Of a DNA stretch of 9,564 bases, positions 1 through 6,510 are shown in pieces. The DNA lies in assembly GCA_019239585.1 (NCBI GenBank), contig JAFAZU010000023.1, positions 1 to 9,564 on the forward strand, written 5' to 3'. Position numbers and translations under genes: made by a program. The notes below the pieces were generated by a model that was not told the DNA's origin, ran no database searches, and saw nothing but the letters and a program-made list of their open reading frames with translations. Source of the DNA: Acidobacteriaceae bacterium (GTDB taxonomy: Bacteria; Acidobacteriota; Terriglobia; Bryobacterales; Bryobacteraceae). Each line of letters starts with the position of its first letter. Within the stretch, counting starts at the first letter, position 1.

Positions 1-660
1 TGCACATAAGGCCAGATCCCTGAATTCTCTGTTGTTCACCGCGATTGCTCCATAGGCCAAGAAAGCAATCGTGAGCGGGATCGCTAGCCAGTCATTGCCC
101 ACATGCGCCACCGAAGCCCAGAACATCTGGGACTCAAAAACGCACGCCAGCGCCGCCATTTGAAATGCGTGCTGCACTCGGAGCGAGTTCATCAGCTTGC
201 GCAACGCTATAAAACTAAAGCCGACGGCAGCTATTGAACCAACCAACCGCAAAAGCAGCACGCGATGAGAAAGCGTCATGCGTGAACAAAGCAGGTCGAG
301 CGGTGCCATCAGGAGATAAGCCAGAGGCGCTTGCTGGTTTTCGTAATTTACGAGCGTTGACGGCGTTTTCCGTAAAAAACTGCTGGAAGAGGCCAGCTCA
401 TCCAAGTGTTGCCGACGTTCTCGCTTACCGGCGACGCCATGAAGCACAATCCGGCTCTGCGGTGTAAAAGCAAGTGATTTTTCCACCTCTAAAGAAAGCG
501 GCGTCCGGTTCTGTACAGGCAAGCAGCGCCACTCGGACAAGACTTGAACATAGCCATAGTGAAACGGCTCGTCGAATCCCTCCCACAACGGTAGCGAGCA
601 AGAATATAAAACCGCCGTCGTGAAAGCTAATGCCAGAACCGCCTTCTGCTTTTTAATCAA
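1..660 (-). CDS. Polytopic membrane protein, GT-C/DUF2142-like (partial, continues past left edge)
   Basis: A minus-strand frame stays open for 220 codons from a TTG at 660 to the window edge, so the C-terminus is missing. TTG is the likely start: an in-frame TGA lies four codons upstream, and GAAGG sits six bases before it, inside the end of the adaptor gene. The protein opens with a basic stretch and a membrane segment (about residues 7-22). Next comes a loop with D30-E31-P32-F33-H34-Y35, then further hydrophobic segments (about 133-155 and 162-217) and a VGND motif near 187-190. An acidic DEP/H motif after the first membrane span, with a later ND motif, is typical of GT-C glycosyltransferases (family 39) and the related DUF2142 proteins, which act on lipid-linked sugars at the membrane. 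The 8-base overlap suggests translational coupling to the adaptor. Family assignment is inference; the substrate is unknown. The TTG start means it is easily missed by ATG-only calling. Confidence 0.72.
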   Translation of the reverse strand, partial: MIKKQKAVLALAFTTAVLYSCSLPLWEGFDEPFHYGYVQVLSEWRCLPVQNRTPLSLEVEKSLAFTPQSRIVLHGVAGKRERRQHLDELASSSSFLRKTPSTLVNYENQQAPLAYLLMAPLDLLCSRMTLSHRVLLLRLVGSIAAVGFSFIALRKLMNSLRVQHAFQMAALACVFESQMFWASVAHVGNDWLAIPLTIAFLAYGAIAVNNREFRDLALCA

Positions 661-1873
661 TTGCGGCCTTCACGCGCAGACCATCCTTGATCTCGGCGTC
701 GCTCGGCTCCACCACCCGGTCGGCGACCTTATCGCCCCTTTGCAATCCGGTCAGAACCTCTACATTATTGACATCGCTGATTCCAGTTCCGATCGGCGTC
801 CAAGCCAGCGACGATCCGTTCAACTTGTAAACACCGCTTGTGCCGCGTATATTTCGCAGCGCCGCTTTGGGAATGCTCAGGGCATCGTTTACCACCTTTG
901 AGGTGATTGTGGCGTTCACAGTCACGCCGGGCAACAAGTCATGATGGGGATTGTTCACCACGGTTGTTACTTCGCCAACCGTGCGCGTCCCTAACGCCAC
1001 AACTTGCGTCGGCAGCTTGTCCACTTCTCCCCACCACTTCTGGCCTGGCCGCGCATCCCAGGTAATCATCACAGGCATTTTTTCCCCTACTCGTCCCAAA
1101 TCCGGCTCGTCTACGTAAACCGTCACTTTCACCTGGTCGATGTTCCCCACCAGCGCCACCTGGTCCCCCAGTTGCAAGTACGCCCCCACTTTCAAGTCAA
1201 ACTGATAAACCGTTCCCGCAATCGGCGAACGTATACTGCCCAGCGCTACCCGGCGTTGCGCGGAGGCAACAGCGGCCTGCGCGTCCTGAACTCTCGCCTG
1301 CGCCACCGTTTTATCGCTTGCTGTTACCAGCGTTCTGCGCTGGTCCTGAAACGCCGCCAACTGTTGTTTAGCCCGCTCCAGCACATCTTTCGCATCCTGC
1401 ACCTGCAATCTAGTCGCAGCCTGTTGCGCCGCCAACCGCTGCATGGTCTCATAATTTCTCTGCGCAACGCTCACCGCCGTTTGCGCGCTCGTTACCGACG
1501 CTGTCAAGGACGAAATCTGTGAAGCCTTGCCGCCCTGCCCGAGCGTGGCAACCTCGGCTTGCGCTTCTTGCAGCCGCGCCTGCGCTGCCGCTAAATCCGC
1601 CTGTGCTGCCGTCGTATCCAGGGTGACAAGCGTCTGCTCCGCTTTCACTGTCGTCCCGCGCTCCGTTAAAATGGACTGCACGACTCCGGCGGTTTCTGCC
1701 CTAGCCGCCGCCCATTGCACCGGCTCCACCTTTCCATTGGTCGATACCGCACTTTCAATGCGCGCCTGCCGAGCCGTCGCAAAATGCACCTGTACGCTCG
1801 ATTGACGATGATTCAAACCCCACCACAAAATCAAAAGCACTGGCAAAACCAGCAAAAGCCAATACTTTTTCAT
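653..1873 (-). CDS. HlyD/MacA-family periplasmic adaptor subunit of an efflux or export pump
   Basis: This encodes a membrane-fusion protein of 406 residues that would bridge an inner-membrane transporter (ABC or RND) and an outer-membrane channel. An N-terminal anchor (about 4-20) follows MKKYW. The first lipoyl half-motif lies at about 58-87. A long Ala/Gln-rich coiled-coil hairpin covers about 88-210. The second lipoyl half, SIRSPIAGTVYQFDLKVG, is at about 213-230. A beta-barrel follows (about 246-330), then a membrane-proximal domain. Length and domain order are normal for the family. I prefer ATG at 1873 over an in-frame TTG at 1882: GGAAG lies 10 bases before the ATG but only one base from the TTG. 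No ABC permease, ATPase, RND pump or TolC-like gene is in the window; the next gene is the membrane protein, so a transporter partner may lie beyond the left edge. MacA-like versus other HlyD subfamilies cannot be settled here. Confidence 0.93.
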   Translation of the reverse strand: MKKYWLLLVLPVLLILWWGLNHRQSSVQVHFATARQARIESAVSTNGKVEPVQWAAARAETAGVVQSILTERGTTVKAEQTLVTLDTTAAQADLAAAQARLQEAQAEVATLGQGGKASQISSLTASVTSAQTAVSVAQRNYETMQRLAAQQAATRLQVQDAKDVLERAKQQLAAFQDQRRTLVTASDKTVAQARVQDAQAAVASAQRRVALGSIRSPIAGTVYQFDLKVGAYLQLGDQVALVGNIDQVKVTVYVDEPDLGRVGEKMPVMITWDARPGQKWWGEVDKLPTQVVALGTRTVGEVTTVVNNPHHDLLPGVTVNATITSKVVNDALSIPKAALRNIRGTSGVYKLNGSSLAWTPIGTGISDVNNVEVLTGLQRGDKVADRVVEPSDAEIKDGLRVKAAID

Positions 1874-1974
1874 CCTGTCCAATCTTCCATAACTTTCGTT
1901 GACATTTCCAAAACCGCTCTCTGGCGGCTAGCCATCATTAATTTGACAGAGTTCGGAGCTAAACTGAATCGTTA

Positions 1975-2334
1975 ATGCCCTGTTATCGCATCCATCGAAT
2001 TAAGGAAATACCGCGAGAAAACTTCCGCTGGGCTTCCCACACCGGTGGACTCACCGTAGTGAAGCCCAAAGATTACGATTGTAGTCGAGAAGTGGAAGCC
2101 GCCACGCCTTATGCCGTTTGGAAGTTTCTCCAAGGAGCAGGAGATGGCCTTCGTCCCGGCGATCTTCTCGAGACTATCGCTTCTGACGGAACAGGGAGAG
2201 AGCTGCAAATTACCAAGTATATTGGCTTTGAGCCAGCGCAATGGTACACTCCTGAAACACGGACCGAAACCGGTCCTTCAGCGGAATTTGCTCCCGTTTT
2301 CCCGGCCAACCTATTATCGGAACAGCAAAGTTAA
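1975..2334 (+). CDS. Small conserved-looking hypothetical protein (119 aa)
   Basis: This 119-residue soluble protein has no signal peptide or membrane span. I recognise no named domain. Its composition looks genuinely coding: basic YRIHRIKEIPRENFRW at residues 4-19, an HTGG turn (22-25), VKPKDY (29-34), an aromatic-rich ATPYAVWKFL core (43-52), LRPGDLLE (59-66) and YIGFEPAQWYTPE (82-94). PGDLLE and IGFEPAQW read like a small beta-rich fold. The last ~20 residues are low in motif content. ATG at 1975 is the only reasonable start, but no Shine-Dalgarno is positioned for it (GGAG is 17 bases upstream). It is divergent from the adaptor gene and 22 bases ahead of the 2H phosphoesterase, so the two may share a transcript. 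I recall similar short proteins in Acidobacteriota. No function can be assigned. Competing minus-strand frames here have no protein-like motifs. Confidence 0.7.
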   Translation: MPCYRIHRIKEIPRENFRWASHTGGLTVVKPKDYDCSREVEAATPYAVWKFLQGAGDGLRPGDLLETIASDGTGRELQITKYIGFEPAQWYTPETRTETGPSAEFAPVFPANLLSEQQS

Positions 2335-2356
2335 CCCTAGCGCAAACCAGAACCAA

Positions 2357-2941
2357 ATGATTGAGATACACAGCGGAGGTTACTTCGCCCTTGTTGCATA
2401 CGTTCCGGAACCGCTTGCATCCTTCCTCTATGAAATGCGCCGGCATCTGAGCGATGCGCCCTGCCCTCAGCCTCATGTCACAATTCTTCCTCCCCGGCCC
2501 TTGCGCGTTCCGCTAGAATCCGCTTGCCAAAGCGCCAGAGCAACGCTTCAATTACAGAGTCAATTCGAGGTTCAGCTTTCACAAATATGCTACTTCGCAA
2601 ACACTAACACTCTCTATCTTGATATTAGCGACGGCGCCTCGGAACTCCATGCCCTGCATAATTTGTTAAACCACGGTGATCTTTATCACCAGGAAGAGCA
2701 CTCTTTCCGTCCTCACCTGACCATTGCCGGACTGGTCAACCCTCTGCATCTTCCAGCCGTGCTGCAACAAGCCGAAGCAGGCTGGAGCGCCACTTCCTGT
2801 TCCCCTCGTTTTCTGCTTTCCGAAGTTGTGTGCCTGCTGCAAGAAGGTGATAACTGGCGGCGTCTGTGGTCTGTGAAGCTGAATTCACCGTCTTCCAGCA
2901 ACAATGGACGTACCGCTGCCACATCCGTTACCGAACTTTAA
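2357..2941 (+). CDS. 2H phosphoesterase superfamily protein (2'-5' RNA ligase-like)
   Basis: The 194-residue protein carries the two HxT motifs that define the 2H superfamily: PHVTILPP (H40, T42) and FRPHLTIAG (H120, T122). They are about 80 residues apart, as expected for the two lobes of the fold. Members cleave or form 2'-5' and 2',3'-cyclic phosphodiester bonds in RNA or nucleotides (LigT/ThpR, cyclic phosphodiesterases). The true substrate cannot be told from sequence. The frame is open upstream to about 2111, but those residues are the out-of-frame shadow of the preceding gene, so I start at ATG 2357, right before IEIHSGGYFALVAYV. The Shine-Dalgarno is not obvious. The Ser/Thr-rich tail after about residue 176 looks like a disordered extension. 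It lies 22 bases after the 119-residue gene on the same strand, a probable pair. Confidence 0.9.
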   Translation: MIEIHSGGYFALVAYVPEPLASFLYEMRRHLSDAPCPQPHVTILPPRPLRVPLESACQSARATLQLQSQFEVQLSQICYFANTNTLYLDISDGASELHALHNLLNHGDLYHQEEHSFRPHLTIAGLVNPLHLPAVLQQAEAGWSATSCSPRFLLSEVVCLLQEGDNWRRLWSVKLNSPSSSNNGRTAATSVTEL

Positions 2942-2958
2942 CAGAGTGGAGCAAAGCT

Positions 2959-3120
2959 CTACAAAAAACTGCGATAACGCTCCAAGGCGACTCGCACGAG
3001 TTGGCCGCGCGTGCGCACCTCCGTTTTGGAAAATAGCTGCTGCAAAGTGTTCTTCACAACGCTCTCAGAAACAGCAAGCCGCCCAGCCACTTCTTTTATT
3101 GGTGAGTCCTTCAAAGCAAG
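2959..3120 (-). pseudogene. LuxR/NarL-type HTH regulator, C-terminal remnant
   Basis: Read on the minus strand, about 53 codons ending in TAG at 2959-2961 match the C-terminal LuxR/FixJ helix-turn-helix. They include SPIKEVAGRLAVSESVVKNT, the scanning and recognition helices, followed by LQQLFSKTEVRTRGQLVRVA. In intact regulators this domain follows a receiver or other sensory domain. Here homology stops abruptly near 3118-3123, where an RHS fragment begins, and no receiver domain or start codon is visible beyond it. The frame runs on to about 3590, but that part is antisense to the RHS sequence and is not regulator-like. The remaining sequence is uninterrupted, so truncation may be fairly recent. 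This is most likely a non-functional relic left by an insertion or deletion. GC content is near 53%, unlike the 70% of the adjoining fragment. Confidence 0.8.
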
Positions 3121-3587
3121 TCCGGCTGGTAGCGGTCCAGGAACCGGCCTCCACGGGCGGGGGCACCGAGAGCTATGTCTATGACGGGAGCGGCCAGCGG
3201 GTGGAGAAGTCCGGGCCCAGCGGCACGACCCTGTACGTCTACGATGCCTTCAGGTAGGTGGCGGCTGAGTATGCCAGCGTGGCTCCCACCGTGCCGTGCG
3301 GGACGTGTTACTTGACCTCGGATCACCTGGGCAGCGTGCGCGTGGTCACCGATGCGAACGCCCGCGTGGTGGGGCGGCATGACTTTCTGCCCTTCGGCCA
3401 AGAGATCGCCTCCGGCCAGGCCGGGCGCACGAATCTGTTTGGAGCTAATGACGGCGTCGATCAGAAGTTCACCGGCTAGGAACGGGATGTCGAAGCGGGG
3501 CTGGACTATATGCACGCCCGCTACTACGGGGCGGCGCTCGGACGCTTTACCCGCCTCAATCCGGCCCTGGGCCTGAAGTACTGTTGA
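3121..3587 (+). pseudogene. RHS-repeat core fragment with two in-frame TAG codons
   Basis: One plus-strand frame encodes the late core of an RHS/YD-repeat protein: RLVAVQEP, SYVYDGSGQRVEKSG, TTLYVYDAF, then YLTSDHLGSVRVVTDANA, HDFLPFGQEI, and finally ERDVEAGLDYMHARYYGAAL and GRFT. RHS proteins are normally over 1000 residues and are polymorphic toxins or surface proteins. Only about 155 codons remain, with no shell, secretion domain or toxin tip. TAG codons at 3255-3257 and 3477-3479 interrupt the frame where relatives normally have FGxxAAEY and FTGKERD, so both look like point nonsense changes (for example AAG to TAG at the second). The frame ends at TGA 3585-3587. GC is about 70% over the first 120 bases against roughly 53% just before, which fits acquired DNA. 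Not expected to be functional. Confidence 0.87.
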
Positions 3588-3644
3588 CATAATATAATGT
3601 AACGAAGCGACTGGTTCATACCGATTGCAAGCCCTCTTTAAAAG

Positions 3645-4175
3645 CTATGGCTCAAACATAATGAGCTGCTTCTCATCAGCTCCAGCCGTTTTCTTCCGTC
3701 CTTGCCTTTTCGGAGAGGCTGATCTTCCTACTACCCCGCGCAACTCCGTGCCGGTCACGGCTAGACGCGGGATGAACACCCACTGACGAGTGGCTCCGGC
3801 CCGGGGCGGTACCGCCGAGTACCCCGATTCCGGCCACTCCAACAGATTGGGGGAAAGCAGCCCGTCCAATTGATCGCCATCCCGGAATGTAAACCGTGTC
3901 CATAAACCCGGCTGCTTCGGCCTCCGCGCAAACAGCGTATCTTCTGTGAATAAGTCTGCCTGCCCCGCTTCCGAGACAAAGCAAATCGCCTTTACATCCG
4001 CCAAGGAGGCGACCTGCAAATTCCCCTCAGGGCTCATTAATTCGACTGCTGCACCTGGCGCAAACGGCCCAACCCTGCTGAAACCTTCGGAGGGCTGCCG
4101 GTCAAACCGGTACAAAATAATACGTTTGGTGGTAGCCGATGACAAAAGGATAGGAAATTGCCTGTTCTGTTTCAA
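3645..4175 (-). CDS. DUF6982-like hypothetical protein
   Basis: This 176-residue soluble protein has the signature KRIILYRFDRQPSEGF (17-32), VELMSPEGNLQVASLADVKA (44-63), CFVSE (65-69), then RPKQPGLWTRFTFRDGD (85-101), LDGLLSPNLLEW (103-114) and a basic C-terminal tail. The pattern resembles proteins I know as DUF6982, frequent in Acidobacteriota. Their beta-rich architecture (RFxDGDxLxGLLxxNLL) recalls small-barrel or PilZ-like modules, but no activity is established. The start is uncertain: the longest frame begins at TTG 4175, no ATG is available before the conserved region, and a second TTG lies near 4145. The gene is divergent from the recombinase, with only 31 bases between the starts. 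Its 3' end faces the RHS scar. A long plus-strand reading frame crosses it but is only an N-terminal over-extension of the recombinase frame. Confidence 0.75.
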   Translation of the reverse strand: MKQNRQFPILLSSATTKRIILYRFDRQPSEGFSRVGPFAPGAAVELMSPEGNLQVASLADVKAICFVSEAGQADLFTEDTLFARRPKQPGLWTRFTFRDGDQLDGLLSPNLLEWPESGYSAVPPRAGATRQWVFIPRLAVTGTELRGVVGRSASPKRQGRKKTAGADEKQLIMFEP

Positions 4176-4189
4176 ACAATTTCGCCGTT

Positions 4190-4199
4190 ATTGTATCAT
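4190..4199. promoter_or_regulatory. Possible overlapping divergent -10 elements
   Basis: The 31-base gap between the DUF6982-like and recombinase starts contains ATTGTATCAT. On the plus strand this reads TATCAT (4194-4199), with a weak TTTCAA 18 bases upstream at 4170-4175. On the minus strand it reads TACAAT (4195-4190), with no good -35. If the plus-strand box is used, transcription would begin within a few bases of ATG 4207 and the mRNA would be nearly leaderless, which fits the absence of a Shine-Dalgarno. Inference from short matches only. Confidence 0.28.
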
Positions 4200-4206
4200 T
4201 GGCACG

Positions 4207-5181
4207 ATGGAGGGTGCTCTTAGTCTCGACAATGCAGTGCGCTCTTATCTTCATTTCTGCCGGACGGAAAAAGGGCTTTCCGATAACACTTTAACTTCTT
4301 ACCGGCTCGATCTCCAGCAGTTTCAAAAGTTTATCGACCCAACCAGCCCAAGCGCCATTTCGCTCGAAGCGCTTCGCTCCTACCTGGACCACTTACGGGC
4401 GAACGGGCTTTCTCATCGCTCCATCGCGCGTCAAGTAACGACCCTTCGCGGTTTCTTCGGCTTCTGCCTGGAAGAGTACCTAGTTCCCTCCGACCCTACG
4501 GAACTTCTGGTTGCGCCCAAAATCGGCTCGGCGCTCCCTAAGGTTCTCCAACGTCCGCAGGTTGATCAACTTCTCGAAGCGCCCGACAATGGTACTCGTA
4601 TTGGACTCCGTGATGCCGCCATGCTCGACCTGCTCTACGCCACCGGCATGCGCGTCAGCGAGCTCATCTCGGTGCGAGTGGCGGATCTCGATTTTACGGC
4701 CGGTCTGGTTCGGGTCACCGGTAAAGGTAACAAGCAACGAATGATTCCCGTCGGGACATCAGCTCTGCAATCTGTCGAACATTACTTTAGGGAGCAGCGT
4801 CCCCGGTTTCTGCGCGGTCGTATCAGCCCTTTTCTGTTCGTCACCGCTCGCGGCACGCGCATGACGCGCCAGTGTTTTTGGAATTTGCTGCGGGGCCATG
4901 CCCAAAAGGCCGGAATAAGTGGTTCGCTCAGTCCGCACGCTCTACGCCACACTTTCGCGACTCACCTCCTGCAGGGCGGCGCGGACCTCCGCAGCTTGCA
5001 GATGATGCTCGGTCACGCCGACGTCGGAACCACGCAGATTTACACCCACGTCATGCAATCCCGTTTGCGTGAAACTGTGGACCGCCATCACCCGCGCGAA
5101 GCGGCGCGCCGGAAACGGGTAATCGGAAAAGGGAAATTTATGACCGAAGCAGGGTCAGAAGGAGGGAAAGGCCATGAGTGA
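4207..5181 (+). CDS. xerD: XerC/XerD-family site-specific tyrosine recombinase
   Basis: The 324-residue product has an N-terminal SAM-like core-binding domain (about 9-95; YLHFCRTEKGLSDNTLTSY) and a C-terminal catalytic domain (about 110-300). All active-site residues are visible: R149 in ATGMRVSEL, K173 in VTGKGNKQR, H244 and R247 in SPHALRHTFATHLL, H270 in MLGHADVGTTQIYTHV, and nucleophile Y279. Such enzymes resolve chromosome dimers at dif during division; paralogues serve mobile elements. The layout resembles XerD, but XerC versus XerD cannot be fixed from one sequence. I start at ATG 4207, the beginning of recognisable homology; the open frame extends upstream antisense to the divergent gene. 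The C-terminus runs about 25 residues past the usual VDRHHPRE end. Translation probably couples to the nucleotidyltransferase, whose ATG lies inside this gene's last codons. No mobile-element hallmarks flank it. Confidence 0.93.
   Translation: MEGALSLDNAVRSYLHFCRTEKGLSDNTLTSYRLDLQQFQKFIDPTSPSAISLEALRSYLDHLRANGLSHRSIARQVTTLRGFFGFCLEEYLVPSDPTELLVAPKIGSALPKVLQRPQVDQLLEAPDNGTRIGLRDAAMLDLLYATGMRVSELISVRVADLDFTAGLVRVTGKGNKQRMIPVGTSALQSVEHYFREQRPRFLRGRISPFLFVTARGTRMTRQCFWNLLRGHAQKAGISGSLSPHALRHTFATHLLQGGADLRSLQMMLGHADVGTTQIYTHVMQSRLRETVDRHHPREAARRKRVIGKGKFMTEAGSEGGKGHE
5161..5166 (+). promoter_or_regulatory. Shine-Dalgarno fixing the nucleotidyltransferase start
   Basis: GGAGGG lies seven bases before ATG 5174, inside the end of the recombinase gene. 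It is among the clearest ribosome sites in the window and supports the 8-base gene overlap. Confidence 0.8.
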
Positions 5182-6490
5182 TTACATGTTCAAACTGGAC
5201 AGCCATTTGAGCGGTGAACAGACCCGCGCTGTGGCTGCCGTGCGAGACGCTGCGGAAGCGGAAACCCTGAATCTGTTTCTCACCGGCGGAGCCATGCGCG
5301 ACATGATGGGAGGGTTTTCCATCCGTGATCTCGATTTCACTGTCGAAGGCCCCGCTATTAAGTTTGCCAAGGCGCTCGCAGGGAAAACCGGCGCGGAAGT
5401 GCTCTCGGTGGATGATCTCCGGAAAACAGTCGAAATGCGGTTCAGCGGAAATGTGCTGGCCAGTATCTCCATGGCCCGCCAGGAAAAATACCCGAAACCC
5501 GCCGCTAAGCCCCACATTCAGCCTGCCGCCATTCACGACGACCTGCGCTGCCGCGACTTTACCGTGAATGCCATTGCGCTCTCCCTGGGCAAAGCCTCAC
5601 GCGGCCTTTTGCTCGACCCCACTAACGGCCTCGGCGACTTGGAGCACAAAGAACTTCGCGCTATTTCCAACTACACTCTTTATGACGATCCGATCCGCCT
5701 GCTCCGCTTAATTCGCCTGCGCACCCGGCTCAACTTCACGGTGAATGAACGTACCATGAACCAGTACGCCAATGTGCGCGAAGCGAAGCTCGAAACCAGA
5801 ATCGCTCCTGCGGCCCTCGAATCCGAACTTCACCAGATCGGCCTTGATCTGCATTCCGGCGACATTTTGAAGGCTTTGGAAGAGGAAGACCTGTTATACG
5901 TGATCTCGCCTGCCCTGACGGGTCCGAAGCTCAACTTAGCGGGATTCGCAAAGCTGCAAAAGGCGATGTCTTCTCTGCCATCCGGCCTGGACTTGCCGAT
6001 CAATCATTACGCTCTTTTTCTGGCGCTCCTGCTGGAAAAATTATCCCCTCGTGAGCGCACCCAGCTTGTCAGCACCCTGGGTATCGACAAGACGGAAGTT
6101 GACGCTGCCCTGAAACTTGAAACCCGCGCGGGAAAGTTTGAACGTGAACTGGCCGCCGCGAAATTAAACAAACCTTCCGTTTCGTATGCGATGCTCTCGA
6201 AAGTACCCGGCGAGGTTCTACTGTATGCCTTAATGCGCTCGAAGGAACGTATCGTTCTGGATCGTATTAAAAACTATTTCGGCAAGTATCTCCCGACCGC
6301 GCAGGAAGTGACTGAGCGCGAAGTGATCGACAAAGGCGGCGAGCCGGGAACGCCGAAATTCACCAAGCTCCAGCAACAGTTAATTGCCGCCCGCCTGGAT
6401 GCCCGGCCCAAGAAGGTCGTTGTGGAAGCTCCCCCGCCCCCTCCGCCGCCCGGCCCTGGCCGCCGCTCTATCAGCAGCTTCGGCCGATAG
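5174..6490 (+). CDS. cca: CCA-adding enzyme / poly(A) polymerase-family tRNA nucleotidyltransferase
   Basis: This 438-residue class II nucleotidyltransferase has the head motif FLTGGAMRDMMGG (35-47) and the metal-binding DxD in RDLDFTVEG (D52, D54). It also has RCRDFTVNAIA (125-134, the ribose-selecting and head/neck motif) and DDPIRLLRLIRLRTR (171-185). Helical neck, body and tail regions follow, without an HD phosphohydrolase domain. The expected role is adding or repairing the 3'-CCA of tRNAs in the cytoplasm. A-adding or C-adding subtypes and PcnB-like poly(A) polymerases share these motifs and cannot be excluded. The start is set by GGAGGG seven bases upstream. The gene overlaps the recombinase by 8 bases. 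The C-terminus is odd: a KKVVVEA stretch leads into seven consecutive prolines (about 420-426), then GPGRRSISSFGR, a disordered basic tail. The proline run predicts EF-P-dependent translation. Confidence 0.9.
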   Translation: MSDYMFKLDSHLSGEQTRAVAAVRDAAEAETLNLFLTGGAMRDMMGGFSIRDLDFTVEGPAIKFAKALAGKTGAEVLSVDDLRKTVEMRFSGNVLASISMARQEKYPKPAAKPHIQPAAIHDDLRCRDFTVNAIALSLGKASRGLLLDPTNGLGDLEHKELRAISNYTLYDDPIRLLRLIRLRTRLNFTVNERTMNQYANVREAKLETRIAPAALESELHQIGLDLHSGDILKALEEEDLLYVISPALTGPKLNLAGFAKLQKAMSSLPSGLDLPINHYALFLALLLEKLSPRERTQLVSTLGIDKTEVDAALKLETRAGKFERELAAAKLNKPSVSYAMLSKVPGEVLLYALMRSKERIVLDRIKNYFGKYLPTAQEVTEREVIDKGGEPGTPKFTKLQQQLIAARLDARPKKVVVEAPPPPPPPGPGRRSISSFGR

Positions 6491-6510
6491 TTCATAGCGT
6501 ATTACCTTCT

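Noticed and set aside
234..467. 77-residue plus-strand ORF near the left edge
   Set aside because: It is antisense to the open membrane-protein frame, which has coherent membrane segments and a ribosome site.
1004..1805. Plus-strand ORFs opposite the HlyD gene
   Set aside because: They are shadows of the Ala/Gln-rich coiled-coil coding sequence and have no recognisable motifs or ribosome sites.
1943..1971. TTGACA at 1943 as promoter for the 119-residue gene
   Set aside because: No acceptable -10 lies 16-18 bases downstream (GAATCG at 17), and the closest candidate (TAAACT) is only 12 bases away.
2111..2356. N-terminal extension of the 2H phosphoesterase to 2111
   Set aside because: It overlaps the better-supported 119-residue gene in another frame and lacks family similarity.
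3111..3590. 159-residue minus-strand ORF across the RHS region
   Set aside because: It is the antisense of the GC-rich RHS frame and shows no protein-like motifs; the only real part is the LuxR tail that it runs into.
3584..3598. Consensus-like TTGACA and TATAAT hexamers as a promoter
   Set aside because: They are separated by only 3 bases instead of about 17, and nothing on the plus strand is correctly placed downstream.
3581..3610. A dif-like Xer site near the recombinase gene
   Set aside because: CAT and ATG half-sites are 6 bases apart here against 10 in E. coli dif, and the outer arm bases do not match. Resemblance is mainly AT-richness.
3946..4206. N-terminal extension of the recombinase to 3946
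   Set aside because: These 87 residues are antisense to the DUF6982-like gene and precede the normal start of Xer homology.
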